Shown: positions 25,884 through 34,962 of the stretch, one piece after another
Layout of the letters: the number at the start of each line of letters is the position of its first letter
Numbering within the stretch: the stretch's first letter is position 1
Source of the DNA: Sediminibacillus massiliensis
Lineage (GTDB): Bacteria; Bacillota; Bacilli; Bacillales; Amphibacillaceae
DNA: 64,000 bases
Direction: 5' to 3'
NCBI RefSeq assembly: GCF_900156915.1
Contig: NZ_LT732535.1
Span: forward strand, 889,480 to 953,479
Translations under genes and position numbers: made by a program
Notes under the pieces: model-generated
What the model saw: only the letters and a program-made list of their open reading frames with translations
Told to the model about the DNA's origin: nothing
The model's database searches: none

Positions 25884-27158
25884 TCACTTTATCGTTCCAA
25901 AGGACTTCTGGCCTTCAAGATTGTCTATTAATAATACACTTACTTTGTCACCAGCTTGATACCCTCTCGTACTGCCTGGAAGAATCATCAAAGCATTGGT
26001 AAACGCAAGGGATGTTACTACTGCCGATTTGTCCATCCCGACCGGCTTCACCCGAATTTTCCCGCCCTGAAAGTCAATCGCACTCCTTACAAAGCGTGTG
26101 AATGGATTAGGTTTTGGAAAATCGATTTCCAATTCTGCCTCCGCCATTTTGGCATATGGCTTTTCCTCTAACAGAAAGGACCGGAGAAGCGGCCGTACAA
26201 AAAGTTCGAAGCCGACATAGCATGCAGAAGGATTACCAGACAGCCCAAACAGCAGCTTTCCGTCTTTTTCAGCAGCAGTTGTAACACTGCCGGGTCTCAT
26301 ACCAACTTTATTGAAAAGCACTTTCGCTTCCATTTTTTTATAAATATCAGGCAGCAAATCGAAGTCGCCTACAGAAACACCTCCTGTGGTGACCAGGAAA
26401 TCCACCTCTTTCCAAGCCTTGTTCACTGCTTGATAACTGGTTTGGAAGTCATCTTCTAGTTTACCATAGTACTTCACTTCGCCTCCAGCCCTACCTATTT
26501 GAGATGCAATCATGTAAGCATTCGAGTTTCTGATTTTCCCAGGTTCTAATTCTTGATCCACATCCAATAACTCGGAACCCGTAGCAAAAACGCCTACAAC
26601 CGGCTTTCGGACAACTTTAACAGTTGCATACCCAAAAGTGGCCAACAATGCCTTGACACCCGGATTGATAATCGTCCCTTTCTCAACTAACTTCTCATTC
26701 GCTGCTGTTTCCGAACCAGTAGCGATTACATTCTGTCCTGGCTCCATTTTTCTTTTCAGTGACATATAATCTTTGCCTTCATCGGTAAAAGAATTGCATA
26801 TCTCGAACATTGCAACACAGTCAGCATCCTGTGGCAATTCCGCACCAGTCATTATTCTTACTGCCTGTCCGGGTTTTAATGAGCGACTCGCCCTCGAACC
26901 GGCCCCAATTCTTTCTACTACCTCAAAGACTGCCGGCGAATCCTTCGAAGCACCTTCCGTATCTTCAGAACGGAAAGCAAATCCATCATATGGAGATTTG
27001 TTAAATGGTGGAATCGGATGCGTTGCGATGATCTCTTCCGCCAATCGTCTGTTATCAGCCTGTTCCAATGACACGATTTCGGTATTCCCCTGAATTTTTC
27101 TATCCATTACTAGATCCACGGCTTTTTCCACCGGGATTGGCTTTCTTTTCTCCACCAT
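25884..27158 (-). CDS. moeA: Molybdopterin molybdenumtransferase MoeA
   Basis: Inserts molybdenum into adenylated molybdopterin. It has 424 residues in the four-domain MoeA layout: NPF-type loop PIPPFNKSPYDGFAFR, MTGAELPQDADCV, the MPT-binding TTGGVSVGDFDLLP and FGLSGNPSACYVGFELF, and a C-terminal beta domain. The start is ATG behind AAAGGTATG. It heads a moeA-moaA-ywpF run. Confidence 0.95.
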   Translation of the reverse strand: MVEKRKPIPVEKAVDLVMDRKIQGNTEIVSLEQADNRRLAEEIIATHPIPPFNKSPYDGFAFRSEDTEGASKDSPAVFEVVERIGAGSRASRSLKPGQAVRIMTGAELPQDADCVAMFEICNSFTDEGKDYMSLKRKMEPGQNVIATGSETAANEKLVEKGTIINPGVKALLATFGYATVKVVRKPVVGVFATGSELLDVDQELEPGKIRNSNAYMIASQIGRAGGEVKYYGKLEDDFQTSYQAVNKAWKEVDFLVTTGGVSVGDFDLLPDIYKKMEAKVLFNKVGMRPGSVTTAAEKDGKLLFGLSGNPSACYVGFELFVRPLLRSFLLEEKPYAKMAEAELEIDFPKPNPFTRFVRSAIDFQGGKIRVKPVGMDKSAVVTSLAFTNALMILPGSTRGYQAGDKVSVLLIDNLEGQKSFGTIK

Positions 27159-27365
27159 TTTTCAACATACCTTTCTATTCAGCCTTTTAGTAAAGTTTAA
27201 CAAAAACAAGAAAGCTGTAAAACAATCTGAAATATTGGTTTTATTTCAATATTTCCAGGGTATTTTACAACCAAGCAAACAAATTGACCCGAACATATAA
27301 AGTTATGTCTTTCTCTGCAAAACTAACTCAGACAGACAATAAACAATTTTGAAGAGGTGATTCCT

Positions 27366-27692
27366 TTGAAAGAAATAACTTCCTATCAAATTAATTTAAA
27401 ACATAAAATGACCACCCAAGAAATAGTGGCATTATATCGTTATGCTTCAAAAAGCAGCCACGATATTTACTTATACCAACAAGACCAAATTGCAGATACT
27501 GCCAACTTTCCTAAGCTTATGTCCTTTTTCCTGGTAGCATCTGACAAGCAGCCGATTGTCGTGATTATCGATGGCGAAAATCCGAATGAAGTATATAAAG
27601 ACTTCAGCGAACTATTGCGCAGCAAAGTGGAAAAATCAAAAATGCGCAACCACCATACCGTTAAGAGCAGTGGTATATCTATCGTAATCTAG
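27366..27692 (+). CDS. HPr-like protein lacking both phosphorylation sites
   Basis: A 108-residue protein whose residues 7-84 align without gaps by eye to HPr of the phosphotransferase system. The catalytic His15 position is threonine (KHKMTTQEIVAL) and the regulatory Ser46 position is asparagine (DTANFPKLMSFF). A basic 24-residue tail (KVEKSKMRNHHTVKSS) is extra. It therefore cannot act as a phosphocarrier and may bind partners instead. The start is TTG 27366 behind GAGGTGA; a GTG three codons upstream lies inside that site. Confidence 0.65.
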   Translation: MKEITSYQINLKHKMTTQEIVALYRYASKSSHDIYLYQQDQIADTANFPKLMSFFLVASDKQPIVVIIDGENPNEVYKDFSELLRSKVEKSKMRNHHTVKSSGISIVI

Positions 27693-27758
27693 TCGAATGT
27701 TTGATAACTTCATTTGAAGTTTATCATATATAATCATCCTTTTCTCCATCTTTTCTCG

Positions 27759-27796
27759 GCAAAGACCTCTGGTAAAAGTGGTCTTTGTTCTTTTTT
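27759..27796 (+). terminator. Terminator after the HPr-like gene
   Basis: Stem GCAAAGACC / GGTCTTTGT followed by TCTTTTTT. Confidence 0.85.
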
Positions 27797-27875
27797 CGTG
27801 ATAATAAATTACCGCCTCTACTTGCAAATAACCGATACCTTCAAACATTAGGTTAATCTTACTCAACTTAAAGTT

Positions 27876-27906
27876 AAAGCCGGCCTCTTCATGAGAGGCC
27901 GGCTTT
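27876..27906 (-). terminator. Strong GC-rich hairpin after the 17-residue frame
   Basis: Perfect 13-bp stem AAAGCCGGCCTCT / AGAGGCCGGCTTT with a five-base loop. The minus-strand tail is TTTAACTTTAAG, so termination is plausible for a transcript from the small frame at 27922..27975. Confidence 0.65.
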
Positions 27907-27921
27907 GATCATGGTACTAAT

Positions 27922-27975
27922 TTACTTTTTACGACGTTCCACTTCTTTCTCTAATTCATATATGGAAATTATCAT
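27922..27975 (-). CDS. Possible 17-residue peptide
   Basis: Frame MIISIYELEKEVERRKK, one amphipathic and highly charged helix. AGAGGTGA lies six bases before the ATG and a strong hairpin follows 16 bases after the stop, so this looks like a minimal gene instead of a chance frame. No homologue is recognised. Confidence 0.4.
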   Translation of the reverse strand: MIISIYELEKEVERRKK

Positions 27976-28103
27976 CTGTCTTCACCTCTTATATTGATTA
28001 TAAGAGGCGTACCGATAATTCAATACGACACAGAGCAGTAATTATTTTCGGTCTTTGGTCCGAATGCAGTTTCCAACTCTTGAAGGAATATTCCCCCAAA
28101 AAA

Positions 28104-28132
28104 ACTTTCCCACCAGCTGAAGGTGGGAAAGT
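28104..28132 (-). terminator. Terminator after the methyltransferase gene
   Basis: Perfect stem ACTTTCCCACC / GGTGGGAAAGT followed by TTTTTTT on the minus strand. Confidence 0.9.
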
Positions 28133-28145
28133 CCTTTTGGGTAAT

Positions 28146-28718
28146 CTATACTTCTTTAACTTTATCAGCCACTATATAATATACATTGCTGGACAAGCTG
28201 CCTGAGTTCACCTTGAATCCAGTATTCTGCAGTTTGTCTTTTAAAGCTTCCGACGGCAGACGATCATCCAATGGAGGTCCATCTTCGTCTTCAGATTGCT
28301 CCCATTCCACAATGACCAATTTACCTTGCTCATTAATGACGCGGTGAATCTCCCTCGTCGCTTTGTCTAAATCATCTGTCTGATGAAAGGCAAATGCAGC
28401 TAAACCTCTCTGAAAAGAATTATCCGGAAAATTCAAGTAATCTATACCGCTGGGCATCCGGTCAATGTTGTTCAAACCTTGATCTCTAGCATTTTCTTCC
28501 AATATTTCCAACAGTTCTTGATCTAATTCTACAGCCATCACTCTGTCTTTTGTTGCTTTCGCAAGCGGTAATGTTAGACGTCCGCTTTGTGCCCCCAACT
28601 CAATAATTTTTTCATCTCCCTGGAGATCCAGTAATTCGATCACTTTATCGAACGGGACATTTTCTTGCAAATCCATCAATTGTTCAGCTTTCTCATGGGA
28701 TGAAATTTCTCTTGCCAT
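28146..28718 (-). CDS. Class I SAM-dependent methyltransferase
   Basis: A 190-residue Rossmann-fold methyltransferase. Motif I is IIELGAQSGRLTLPLA (near 37-52; the usual second glycine position is serine), motif II is VMAVELDQELLEIL, and the acidic post-II loop is MPSGIDYLNFPDNSF. The C-terminus is beta-rich as in the UbiE-like group. GGAGGGAAT precedes the ATG. Substrate not predictable. Confidence 0.82.
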   Translation of the reverse strand: MAREISSHEKAEQLMDLQENVPFDKVIELLDLQGDEKIIELGAQSGRLTLPLAKATKDRVMAVELDQELLEILEENARDQGLNNIDRMPSGIDYLNFPDNSFQRGLAAFAFHQTDDLDKATREIHRVINEQGKLVIVEWEQSEDEDGPPLDDRLPSEALKDKLQNTGFKVNSGSLSSNVYYIVADKVKEV

Positions 28719-28815
28719 TACTGATTCCCTCCAATCAAATTTAATAGTATATTGCCTGTTTAAACCAGTTCAAAACTACCAGCACTCTTCCATCAATATT
28801 TTTCCTTCTATGAAG

Positions 28816-29175
28816 TCAACTGTTTTTACGTTTATTCACTTTTTTTTCAATATACGTGCATAAATCGCCAATAGTCGGAAATCTCTCAAATTCTTGGTTG
28901 TCAGGCACCTCATCTTCAGGCAAAGGTGCCAAATCCCAATATTGAACCAACTCTGCAAAAGTTGCATTAAACCGTTCTTTGTTTCCTCCGTATAAAATAT
29001 ATAAATCTGCTTCTGTTGTAAGAAATTCACTGGTGCTGACTAAGTCTGTATTAGCATATTTATATACATATTTAACTACAGTGAGATAAATTTCGTAGAC
29101 AATGCCCTTTTCATTGGCTATTTGCTTCAATCTTTTTTTCGTTTTAATTTTATCAAAATCAATAAGCTCTCCCAT
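28816..29175 (-). CDS. Hypothetical soluble protein
   Basis: A 119-residue alpha-rich protein starting MGELIDFDKIKTKKRLKQIA, behind AGGAAAGGTG. It contains aromatic-rich helices (IYLTVVKYVYKYA) and an acidic C-terminal half with FERFPTIGDLCTYIEKKV. There is no signal peptide or known motif. The family is not recognised. Confidence 0.7.
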   Translation of the reverse strand: MGELIDFDKIKTKKRLKQIANEKGIVYEIYLTVVKYVYKYANTDLVSTSEFLTTEADLYILYGGNKERFNATFAELVQYWDLAPLPEDEVPDNQEFERFPTIGDLCTYIEKKVNKRKNS

Positions 29176-29390
29176 GTCCAGCACCTTTCCTGTAATTTCT
29201 TCTTTTTAATTAGGTTATTACAGAGATCAGGCTTCTTTTAGATAATTCCACTAATTGGATAAAAAAAAACTTTTATTATCAGAAGAAGGCTGGATTGGGG
29301 AGTTAGACCGTTAATGGTCAATAGAATAGGAACATACGTTGGAATTCCCTGATGAAAAATCCGATATCGGATTCTCTGAAAGTCACAAAA

Positions 29391-29447
29391 AATGATAAGC
29401 AAAGAATTCTCCCGTGTAAGATTGCGGAAAGTACCTTGCTTATCATT
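29391..29447 (-). terminator. Long terminator hairpin after the secreted protein gene
   Basis: Stem AATGATAAGCAA / TTGCTTATCATT with a long partly paired apical part, followed on the minus strand by TTTTG. Confidence 0.75.
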
Positions 29448-29469
29448 CTCGTTTCCGAACATTTTTCAG

Positions 29470-29916
29470 TCATTCAAAAATAATTTCCCTTTCTGCTGTT
29501 ATTTCATTTAGTTCACCATCTACAAAAAACTGACATTTGATATACAAAGTGTAGCTGCCTTTCCCAGGCGACTCGAACACCTTCTCACCTTGCGGATAAT
29601 ATATGTTCCCTGGTTTCAATTCTTTCTGGACCGGACTTCCAGTGAAATCATGCCCTTCCCTATCGACTGAAGCGGAAATCAGAGGAGTGCGGTGCTCTAC
29701 TGTTATTGCACTGTTCCCTCGGTATTCCAACGACCTAAGCACTTGAAAACCCTTTTCCCTCTCTTCGGCTCTCACATGCAATATAAAATCATCTTGTTCT
29801 TTATGTACTTTAACAGGTTCTTTCAGTTTGGCTTCGGTTGTTTCTGCCAACATATAAACAGTACCTCCGCCCACTAATAGGAAAACAAGCAACATGACAA
29901 GAACTCTTTTTGTCAT
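29470..29916 (-). CDS. Secreted or membrane-anchored protein of unknown function
   Basis: A 148-residue protein with an N-terminal hydrophobic segment (VLVMLLVFLLVGGGTVYML) acting as signal or anchor. The rest is beta-rich with an immunoglobulin-like look (FILHVRAEEREKGFQVLRSL, KGSYTLYIKCQFFVDGEL). No lipobox cysteine is present. AAAGGAGAG precedes the ATG. I do not recognise a named family; a BsuPI-like protein is one possibility. Confidence 0.7.
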   Translation of the reverse strand: MTKRVLVMLLVFLLVGGGTVYMLAETTEAKLKEPVKVHKEQDDFILHVRAEEREKGFQVLRSLEYRGNSAITVEHRTPLISASVDREGHDFTGSPVQKELKPGNIYYPQGEKVFESPGKGSYTLYIKCQFFVDGELNEITAEREIIFE

Positions 29917-30079
29917 AATTTCTCTCCTTTATAACAATCAATATTTAGAATTTTACATTTTCAAATAATAGACGATTCAAAAATGGAAAAAGTTTCATAT
30001 TTTTGAATTTATTTTATCATGATTTAGAAAACATAAAAACGGGAACTTGTACATTAGTTTTACTTTGGAGGTGCAAATG

Positions 30080-31084
30080 ATGGAAAAAACCAGCATAACA
30101 AACACTAATATAGAAACGAGTCGCATCGGGCTGGGTACATGGGCTATCGGAGGTACTCAGTGGGGCGGCACCGACGAAGATCAAGCGGTGAAAACAATCG
30201 AAGCAGCTTTAGATAAGGGAATCAATCTTATTGATACAGCACCAGGTTATGGCTATGGTAAAGCAGAGGAAATCGTTGGTAAAGCTATCAATCAGAACCA
30301 TCACAATCGCGGAGATGTGGTCATATCCACTAAAGCAGGCATGAATTGGACAGATGAAGGTGATTTCTTTCGAGATTCCACCAAAGCAAGGATCCACCAA
30401 GAGGTAGAAGATTCTCTTAAGAGACTAGGAACGGATTATATCGATCTGTACCATATTCATTGGCCAGATCCGTTGACACCGATTTACGAAACGGCGGAAG
30501 CTTTGAATTATTTATATAGGCAAGGCAAGATAAAAGCTATAGGAGTAAGTAATTATACAACCGAACAGATAGATGTATTCCAAGAAGCTGCTCCCCTGCA
30601 TACGATCCAAGTGCCGCATAATTTATTCGAAAGAGACAGCGAAAAGGATATCTTGCCCTATGCACATGCTCGAAATATTACAGCACTTTATTATAGTTCA
30701 CTAACAAGAGGTATGCTTTCCGGTAAAATCCATCAAGAAAGCGAATTTACAGGAGATGATATCAGAAAATCGGCCGATCCAAAATTTCAAGGACCGTACT
30801 TTCAAGAATATCTTCAAGCTGTAGAAGAGTTGGATGATTTAGCTCAAGACCGTTTCGGAAAGTCGGTTGCACAGCTAGCGTTAAAATGGAATTTACAGCA
30901 ACCAGGCAATAACATAGCCTTATGGGGAATGAGACATCCGGAACAATTACAACCATTAAACGGACTGTGGGATTTTGAGATAGACAGTGATTCCATGAAA
31001 GATATCGACGAAATCTTGATGAGAGTCATCAAAAAACCAGTAGGTCCCGAATTCATGGCTCCACCAGACAGACAAAACATTTAA
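30080..31084 (+). CDS. Aldo/keto reductase
   Basis: A 334-residue TIM-barrel NAD(P)H-dependent reductase. The N-terminal strand has IGLGTWAIGGTQWGG, the catalytic region is NLIDTAPGYGYGKAEEIVG (Asp and Tyr), followed by STKAG with the catalytic lysine and DLYHIHWPDP with the histidine. GGAGGTG lies eight bases before ATG 30080; an adjacent ATG at 30077 is an alternative. It is similar to IolS-type enzymes. Physiological substrate unknown. Confidence 0.88.
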   Translation: MEKTSITNTNIETSRIGLGTWAIGGTQWGGTDEDQAVKTIEAALDKGINLIDTAPGYGYGKAEEIVGKAINQNHHNRGDVVISTKAGMNWTDEGDFFRDSTKARIHQEVEDSLKRLGTDYIDLYHIHWPDPLTPIYETAEALNYLYRQGKIKAIGVSNYTTEQIDVFQEAAPLHTIQVPHNLFERDSEKDILPYAHARNITALYYSSLTRGMLSGKIHQESEFTGDDIRKSADPKFQGPYFQEYLQAVEELDDLAQDRFGKSVAQLALKWNLQQPGNNIALWGMRHPEQLQPLNGLWDFEIDSDSMKDIDEILMRVIKKPVGPEFMAPPDRQNI

Positions 31085-31092
31085 AATTATTC

Positions 31093-31129
31093 AAATGACC
31101 GGGATAAACCTTATCCCGGTCATTTTTTA
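31093..31129 (+). terminator. Terminator after the aldo/keto reductase gene
   Basis: Stem AAATGACCGGGATAA / TTATCCCGGTCATTT followed by TTT. Confidence 0.9.
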
Positions 31130-31372
31130 TGAAATTTTTTATCTGTATCAGTGGAAATTTCAGGAAGGCATATTTAAGGAAAAGTGGATTAACCTATAAA
31201 CAACTCAGCAGCTGGACAACTGTTTTCAAATACTTACTGAAATACGGCCTCTCGAAACGTTTCCGAGTTTCTTCTTAAGAGGCTGTCTCTTAGGTTAAAT
31301 GACTTATCCATTCTCTAACGATTCAGACTTTACTCTTGCTAACTATACTACGACCATACAAGGTGATGCTCA

Positions 31373-31849
31373 ATGAAAAGATTAATCGAACCAATAAGAA
31401 TTATATCATTTGTTCTCTTGTTTGTTTTATTGGCAGGTTGCAATACCAATGAAAAGGACAACAGGACTGCCATAAAGGATCCCAATTACGACCTTACACA
31501 AGTCAACAGCCTCCCAGCTGTAAATCAAGCTGTAGCTAACGAGGCCAAGGAGGCTGTGCTGAAGAAAGGCCCCATTATTGGAGCAAGAAGCGTTAACACG
31601 GATAAGGAATTATTGATAGCCGTGGAAGTGAAACAGATGGACAGGTTCCGTTTAAAAGAATTAAAGAAGGATGTTAAAAAAACATTAGAAAAAAAATATC
31701 CAGAGAAAAAAATCGAAGTAAGTACAGACAAAAAACTATTTATCGAAATCGATAAACTGGAAAGCAAAATACAAAACCAGAAAATCGACAAAAAAGAGTT
31801 GAACAAAAGGTTCAAAGAAGTAAAAAGCTTAATTAATGATGAAGCATAA
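31373..31849 (+). CDS. YhcN/YlaJ-type sporulation lipoprotein
   Basis: A 158-residue lipoprotein; the signal peptide ends in the lipobox LLAGC (Cys23). Residues 55-115 resemble the YhcN/YlaJ family fold (PIIGARSVNTDKELLIAVEV), which occurs in the spore inner membrane. The C-terminal third is Lys-rich. It lies 17 bases before spoVAC, so it belongs to the spoVA transcript. AAGGTGATG precedes the ATG. Confidence 0.78.
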   Translation: MKRLIEPIRIISFVLLFVLLAGCNTNEKDNRTAIKDPNYDLTQVNSLPAVNQAVANEAKEAVLKKGPIIGARSVNTDKELLIAVEVKQMDRFRLKELKKDVKKTLEKKYPEKKIEVSTDKKLFIEIDKLESKIQNQKIDKKELNKRFKEVKSLINDEA

Positions 31850-31866
31850 CAAGCGAGGGAACAGAG

Positions 31867-32346
31867 ATGGCAAATAACAAGAAAAAACAAAACAACTCCG
31901 CCGAAAAGCACTACCAGGATTTTGCAAAGCAGAGAGAAACAAAACGACCGGTATTAAAAAACTGTATAAAAGCGTTTCTCATCGGAGGATTTATTTGTGT
32001 TATCGGACAAGCGATTTCCACTTTTTACATTTACTTCTTTCATTTCACAGAGCAGAATGTCGGGAATCCAACTGTAGCAACCATGATATTCCTTACAATG
32101 TTGTTAACTGGTTTTGGGGTTTATGACCGGATCGCTCAAGTTGCCGGTGCAGGGACAGCCGTGCCTGTGACAGGATTCGGCAATGCAGTCATATCTGCAG
32201 CAATCGAACACAAAGCAGAAGGGTACGTATTGGGCGTCGGCGGGAATATGTTCAAACTCGCCGGTTCTGTCATCTTATTCGGTGTCTTCTCCGCGTTTGT
32301 AGTTGCATTGATAAAAACCATACTGATTCAATGGGGGGGATTATGA
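31867..32346 (+). CDS. spoVAC: Stage V sporulation protein AC
   Basis: A 159-residue integral membrane protein, part of the channel that moves dipicolinic acid into forespores and out on germination. It has a basic N-terminal 35 residues and four helices; conserved blocks are AFLIGGFICVIGQAISTFY, GFGVYDRIAQVAGAGTAVPVTGFGN and EGYVLGVGGNMFKLAG. GCGAGGGAA precedes the ATG. It overlaps spoVAD by four bases. Confidence 0.95.
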   Translation: MANNKKKQNNSAEKHYQDFAKQRETKRPVLKNCIKAFLIGGFICVIGQAISTFYIYFFHFTEQNVGNPTVATMIFLTMLLTGFGVYDRIAQVAGAGTAVPVTGFGNAVISAAIEHKAEGYVLGVGGNMFKLAGSVILFGVFSAFVVALIKTILIQWGGL

Positions 32347-33362
32347 TGCTGACAGGCAACCGGACTTGGATATTCGATAATAAACCGGTAATCATCTCAA
32401 CTGGGACTGTCGGCGGTCCTTTCGAAGCTGCTGGCAATATACCGGATGATTTTGACCTTCTTCATTCCGATTTATATATGCAGCAGGACTCATTCGAAAA
32501 AGCGCACAAAATATTGCTGGAAGAAGCATGTCAGAAAACTATTGAAAAAGCCGGCATCCAAAAAGAACAGGTGAATTTTTTTATCGCCGGTGACTTGATC
32601 AACCAGATTACCCCGACAAGTTTTTCAGCAAAAACGCTGGGGACTCCTTATTTTGGCTTATTCGGTGCTTGTTCTACATCTATGGAAGGTCTAGCACTGA
32701 GCGCGTATATTGTCAATTCACAAGGAGCCGATTATATCCTGACCGGCGCTTCCAGCCATAATTCAGCTGTCGAAAAACAGTTCCGTTATCCGACAGAGTA
32801 TGGAGGTCAGAAACCGCCGACAGCGCAATGGACCGTGACAGGTGCCGGAACTGCTCTCATCGGCCGGCAGGGAAATGGACCACGAGTGACTTCCGCTACA
32901 ATCGGCAAAGTTATCGATATGGGGCTTACCGATCCCTTCAACATGGGAGGGGCGATGGCTCCGGCGGCGGTGGACACGATAGAAGCGCATCTTTCTGATC
33001 TAGGTTTAGCGGCAGATCATTATGATTTAATTATCACTGGCGATCTTGGACAAATCGGCCGGCAAGTTTCATTTGATTTGTTAAATGAGCATGGAATAAA
33101 TTTGCCGAGCAATAAATATGTGGATTGCGGTCTTACCATCTATACAAAAGATCAGAAAGTCCATGCCGGCGCAAGCGGAGCTGGTTGTTCCGCAGTGGTC
33201 ACATACGGCCATTTTTTGAAACGGATGATAAAAGGTGAGTTGAACCGTATATTGGTAGTTGCGACCGGGGCTTTGCTCTCTCCTCTTACAACACAACAAA
33301 AAGAATCGATACCATGTATAGCCCATGCAGTGGCAATCGAAAATGGAGGTGAAAGCCAATGA
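32343..33362 (+). CDS. spoVAD: Stage V sporulation protein AD
   Basis: A 339-residue soluble thiolase-fold protein that binds dipicolinic acid at the spore inner membrane. Characteristic stretches are [52 protein letters not shown] and [15 protein letters not shown]. The start is in the ATGA overlap with spoVAC, just after a G7 run acting as ribosome site; ATG at 32346 is an alternative. It overlaps spoVAE by four bases. Confidence 0.96.
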   Translation: MMLTGNRTWIFDNKPVIISTGTVGGPFEAAGNIPDDFDLLHSDLYMQQDSFEKAHKILLEEACQKTIEKAGIQKEQVNFFIAGDLINQITPTSFSAKTLGTPYFGLFGACSTSMEGLALSAYIVNSQGADYILTGASSHNSAVEKQFRYPTEYGGQKPPTAQWTVTGAGTALIGRQGNGPRVTSATIGKVIDMGLTDPFNMGGAMAPAAVDTIEAHLSDLGLAADHYDLIITGDLGQIGRQVSFDLLNEHGINLPSNKYVDCGLTIYTKDQKVHAGASGAGCSAVVTYGHFLKRMIKGELNRILVVATGALLSPLTTQQKESIPCIAHAVAIENGGESQ

Positions 33363-33709
33363 TTTTCTTGTGGGCTTTCATAGTTGGGGGTATTATCTGT
33401 GTCATCGGCCAAATAATGTTTGATGTATTCAAATTGACTCCCGGTCACACGCTTAGCATTTTAGTGGTTCTGGGAGCATTGCTGGATGGTTTTGGTCTGT
33501 ATGAACCCTTGATCGACTTTGCCGGTGCAGGAGCTACCGTCCCTATTACAAGTTTCGGCAATTCCTTGGTTCACGGAGCAATGCAAGAAGCCGAAAAACA
33601 CGGGCTGATCGGTGTAATAACCGGGATGTTCCAAGTAACCAGTGCAGGTATCTCTGCCGCAATCATTTTCGGAATGATCGGAGCGATTCTTTTCAAACCC
33701 AAAGGATGA
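33359..33709 (+). CDS. spoVAE: Stage V sporulation protein AE (SpoVAEb type)
   Basis: A 116-residue membrane protein homologous to SpoVAC in its core: [44 protein letters not shown] and [13 protein letters not shown]. Three to four helices. GGAGGTGAAAG precedes the ATG, which overlaps the spoVAD stop. It completes the three-gene AC-AD-AEb core of the dipicolinate channel. The genes AA, AB, AEa and AF are not here. Confidence 0.94.
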   Translation: MIFLWAFIVGGIICVIGQIMFDVFKLTPGHTLSILVVLGALLDGFGLYEPLIDFAGAGATVPITSFGNSLVHGAMQEAEKHGLIGVITGMFQVTSAGISAAIIFGMIGAILFKPKG

Positions 33710-33711
33710 TC

Positions 33712-33744
33712 AAAAAACTCAGGCAGATGCCTGAGTTTTTTTTG
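33712..33744. terminator. Bidirectional terminator between spoVAE and the MDR gene
   Basis: Stem AAACTCAGGC / GCCTGAGTTT with T8 on the plus strand and flanking GATC repeats. Confidence 0.9.
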
Positions 33745-33745
33745 A

Positions 33746-34726
33746 TCAACCAATTCTTAGTGCAATGTTGCCGAACTGTTTCGCCTCTTTAAGATAATCG
33801 AAAGCGTCCAGAGCCTGGGCCAGATCGAAACTTTCCGCCAGGACAGGCCTGATTTGATGTTCTGTGATGAAATTCAGCATCTGTCTCAATTCCTCGCGAC
33901 TTCCCATAGTGGATCCGAATAACTTATATTGTCCATAGAAAAATTTCCTGATGTCGATTGTTATCTCATCTTCGGTAGTTGCTCCGAAAGTGACGATTTT
34001 GCCTCCTTTTCTCAACACGCCAAGCGACCTGTTGAATGTGGCCCTTCCAATACTTTCGATCACAAGGTCAATTTGTTCCGCTTTTAAAGATTCTACCCAG
34101 TCACTGTTTGTGTCAATCGCAACATCGGCACCGATCTCAAGAGCCTTGTTTCTTTTCGACTCACTCCTGGAAGAAACTATTACCCTTGCACCTGCTGCTT
34201 TGGCAAACAGAATTAGAAATGTAGCTACTCCGCTTCCCGCTCCAGGAACAAACACCGTTTCACCCTTTTGGATTTCCCCTTTAGTGAACAACGCACGAAA
34301 TCCTGTCAATGCCGGGAGTGCCAATACACCCGCCTCTTCCCATGTAAGATGCCCAGGTTTCCTCTCGATATGATCACTGTCTGTGACTATGTATTCAGCA
34401 AATGTCCCATGGTCCGGCATTCCTAAAATCTCAAATCCCTCTGGAGGTGCATCGCTGTTTTCCTTCCATCCCAGTCCAGGATTTAAAAGGACCTCATCAC
34501 CTACAGTGAATTTCGAGACACCCTTGCCAACTTCTGTAATTATTCCAGCACCATCTGACCCTAATACCAATGGTTCAGGGTTATCTCCCCTTCTGTTCGG
34601 GATATTCAAGTCCCGATGGTTTAAACCAGCGCATTTCAATTTTATTTTCACTTGCCCTTTACCGGCCAATGGCTCATCAATGTCTGAATATCTCACTTCT
34701 TTCCCTACATGTACAAATGCTTTCAT
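33746..34726 (-). CDS. yogA: Zinc-independent medium-chain oxidoreductase (YogA-like)
   Basis: A 326-residue NAD(P)-dependent alcohol dehydrogenase/quinone reductase-type protein. The GroES-like N-terminal half includes CAGLNHRDLNIP and VLGSDGAGIITEVG; the Rossmann half has VFVPGAGSGVATFLILFAK. The catalytic zinc cysteines of alcohol dehydrogenases are not obvious. ATG 34726 follows AAGGAGTG; six codons upstream another ATG overlaps that region. B. subtilis YogA is similar. Confidence 0.82.
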   Translation of the reverse strand: MKAFVHVGKEVRYSDIDEPLAGKGQVKIKLKCAGLNHRDLNIPNRRGDNPEPLVLGSDGAGIITEVGKGVSKFTVGDEVLLNPGLGWKENSDAPPEGFEILGMPDHGTFAEYIVTDSDHIERKPGHLTWEEAGVLALPALTGFRALFTKGEIQKGETVFVPGAGSGVATFLILFAKAAGARVIVSSRSESKRNKALEIGADVAIDTNSDWVESLKAEQIDLVIESIGRATFNRSLGVLRKGGKIVTFGATTEDEITIDIRKFFYGQYKLFGSTMGSREELRQMLNFITEHQIRPVLAESFDLAQALDAFDYLKEAKQFGNIALRIG

Positions 34727-34962
34727 TATTTTGCACTCCTTCAAGATAGTTGATTGCTGCCCCAGCTGTCTTCCATCCTCTTATCAAACTGGTTTCCTAC
34801 ATTCCATACATCCATCAACGCCCGGCAACATGAGCAGCAGAATCGTTCATTGTCAAAGATTATCGTATCATAGTTCAGACATTCCTCTAAAACAATTGAT
34901 ATCAATCTGTTGGAACATATTTCTCCTCCTGGGGATGGTTTGACAAGTTGATAAAAGAAAAA

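Noticed and set aside
27636-27866. Minus-strand frame of 76 codons
   Set aside because: It runs through the terminator of the HPr-like gene and antisense to its 3' end, with no ribosome site.
29238-29462. Minus-strand frame of 74 codons
   Set aside because: It spans the long terminator hairpin of the preceding gene and has no ribosome site.
31132-31372. Sigma-G promoter for the spoVA block
   Set aside because: TATACTA near 31341 resembles a -10 element, but no acceptable -35 is found at the right distance.
34741-34905. Minus-strand frame of about 54 codons with a CCSCC cysteine cluster ending next to the yogA-like ribosome site
   Set aside because: The good ribosome site (AGGAGGAG) belongs to an ATG in another frame that stops after 16 codons; the longer frame has only a distant TTG start. 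A frameshifted small gene is possible but cannot be supported.
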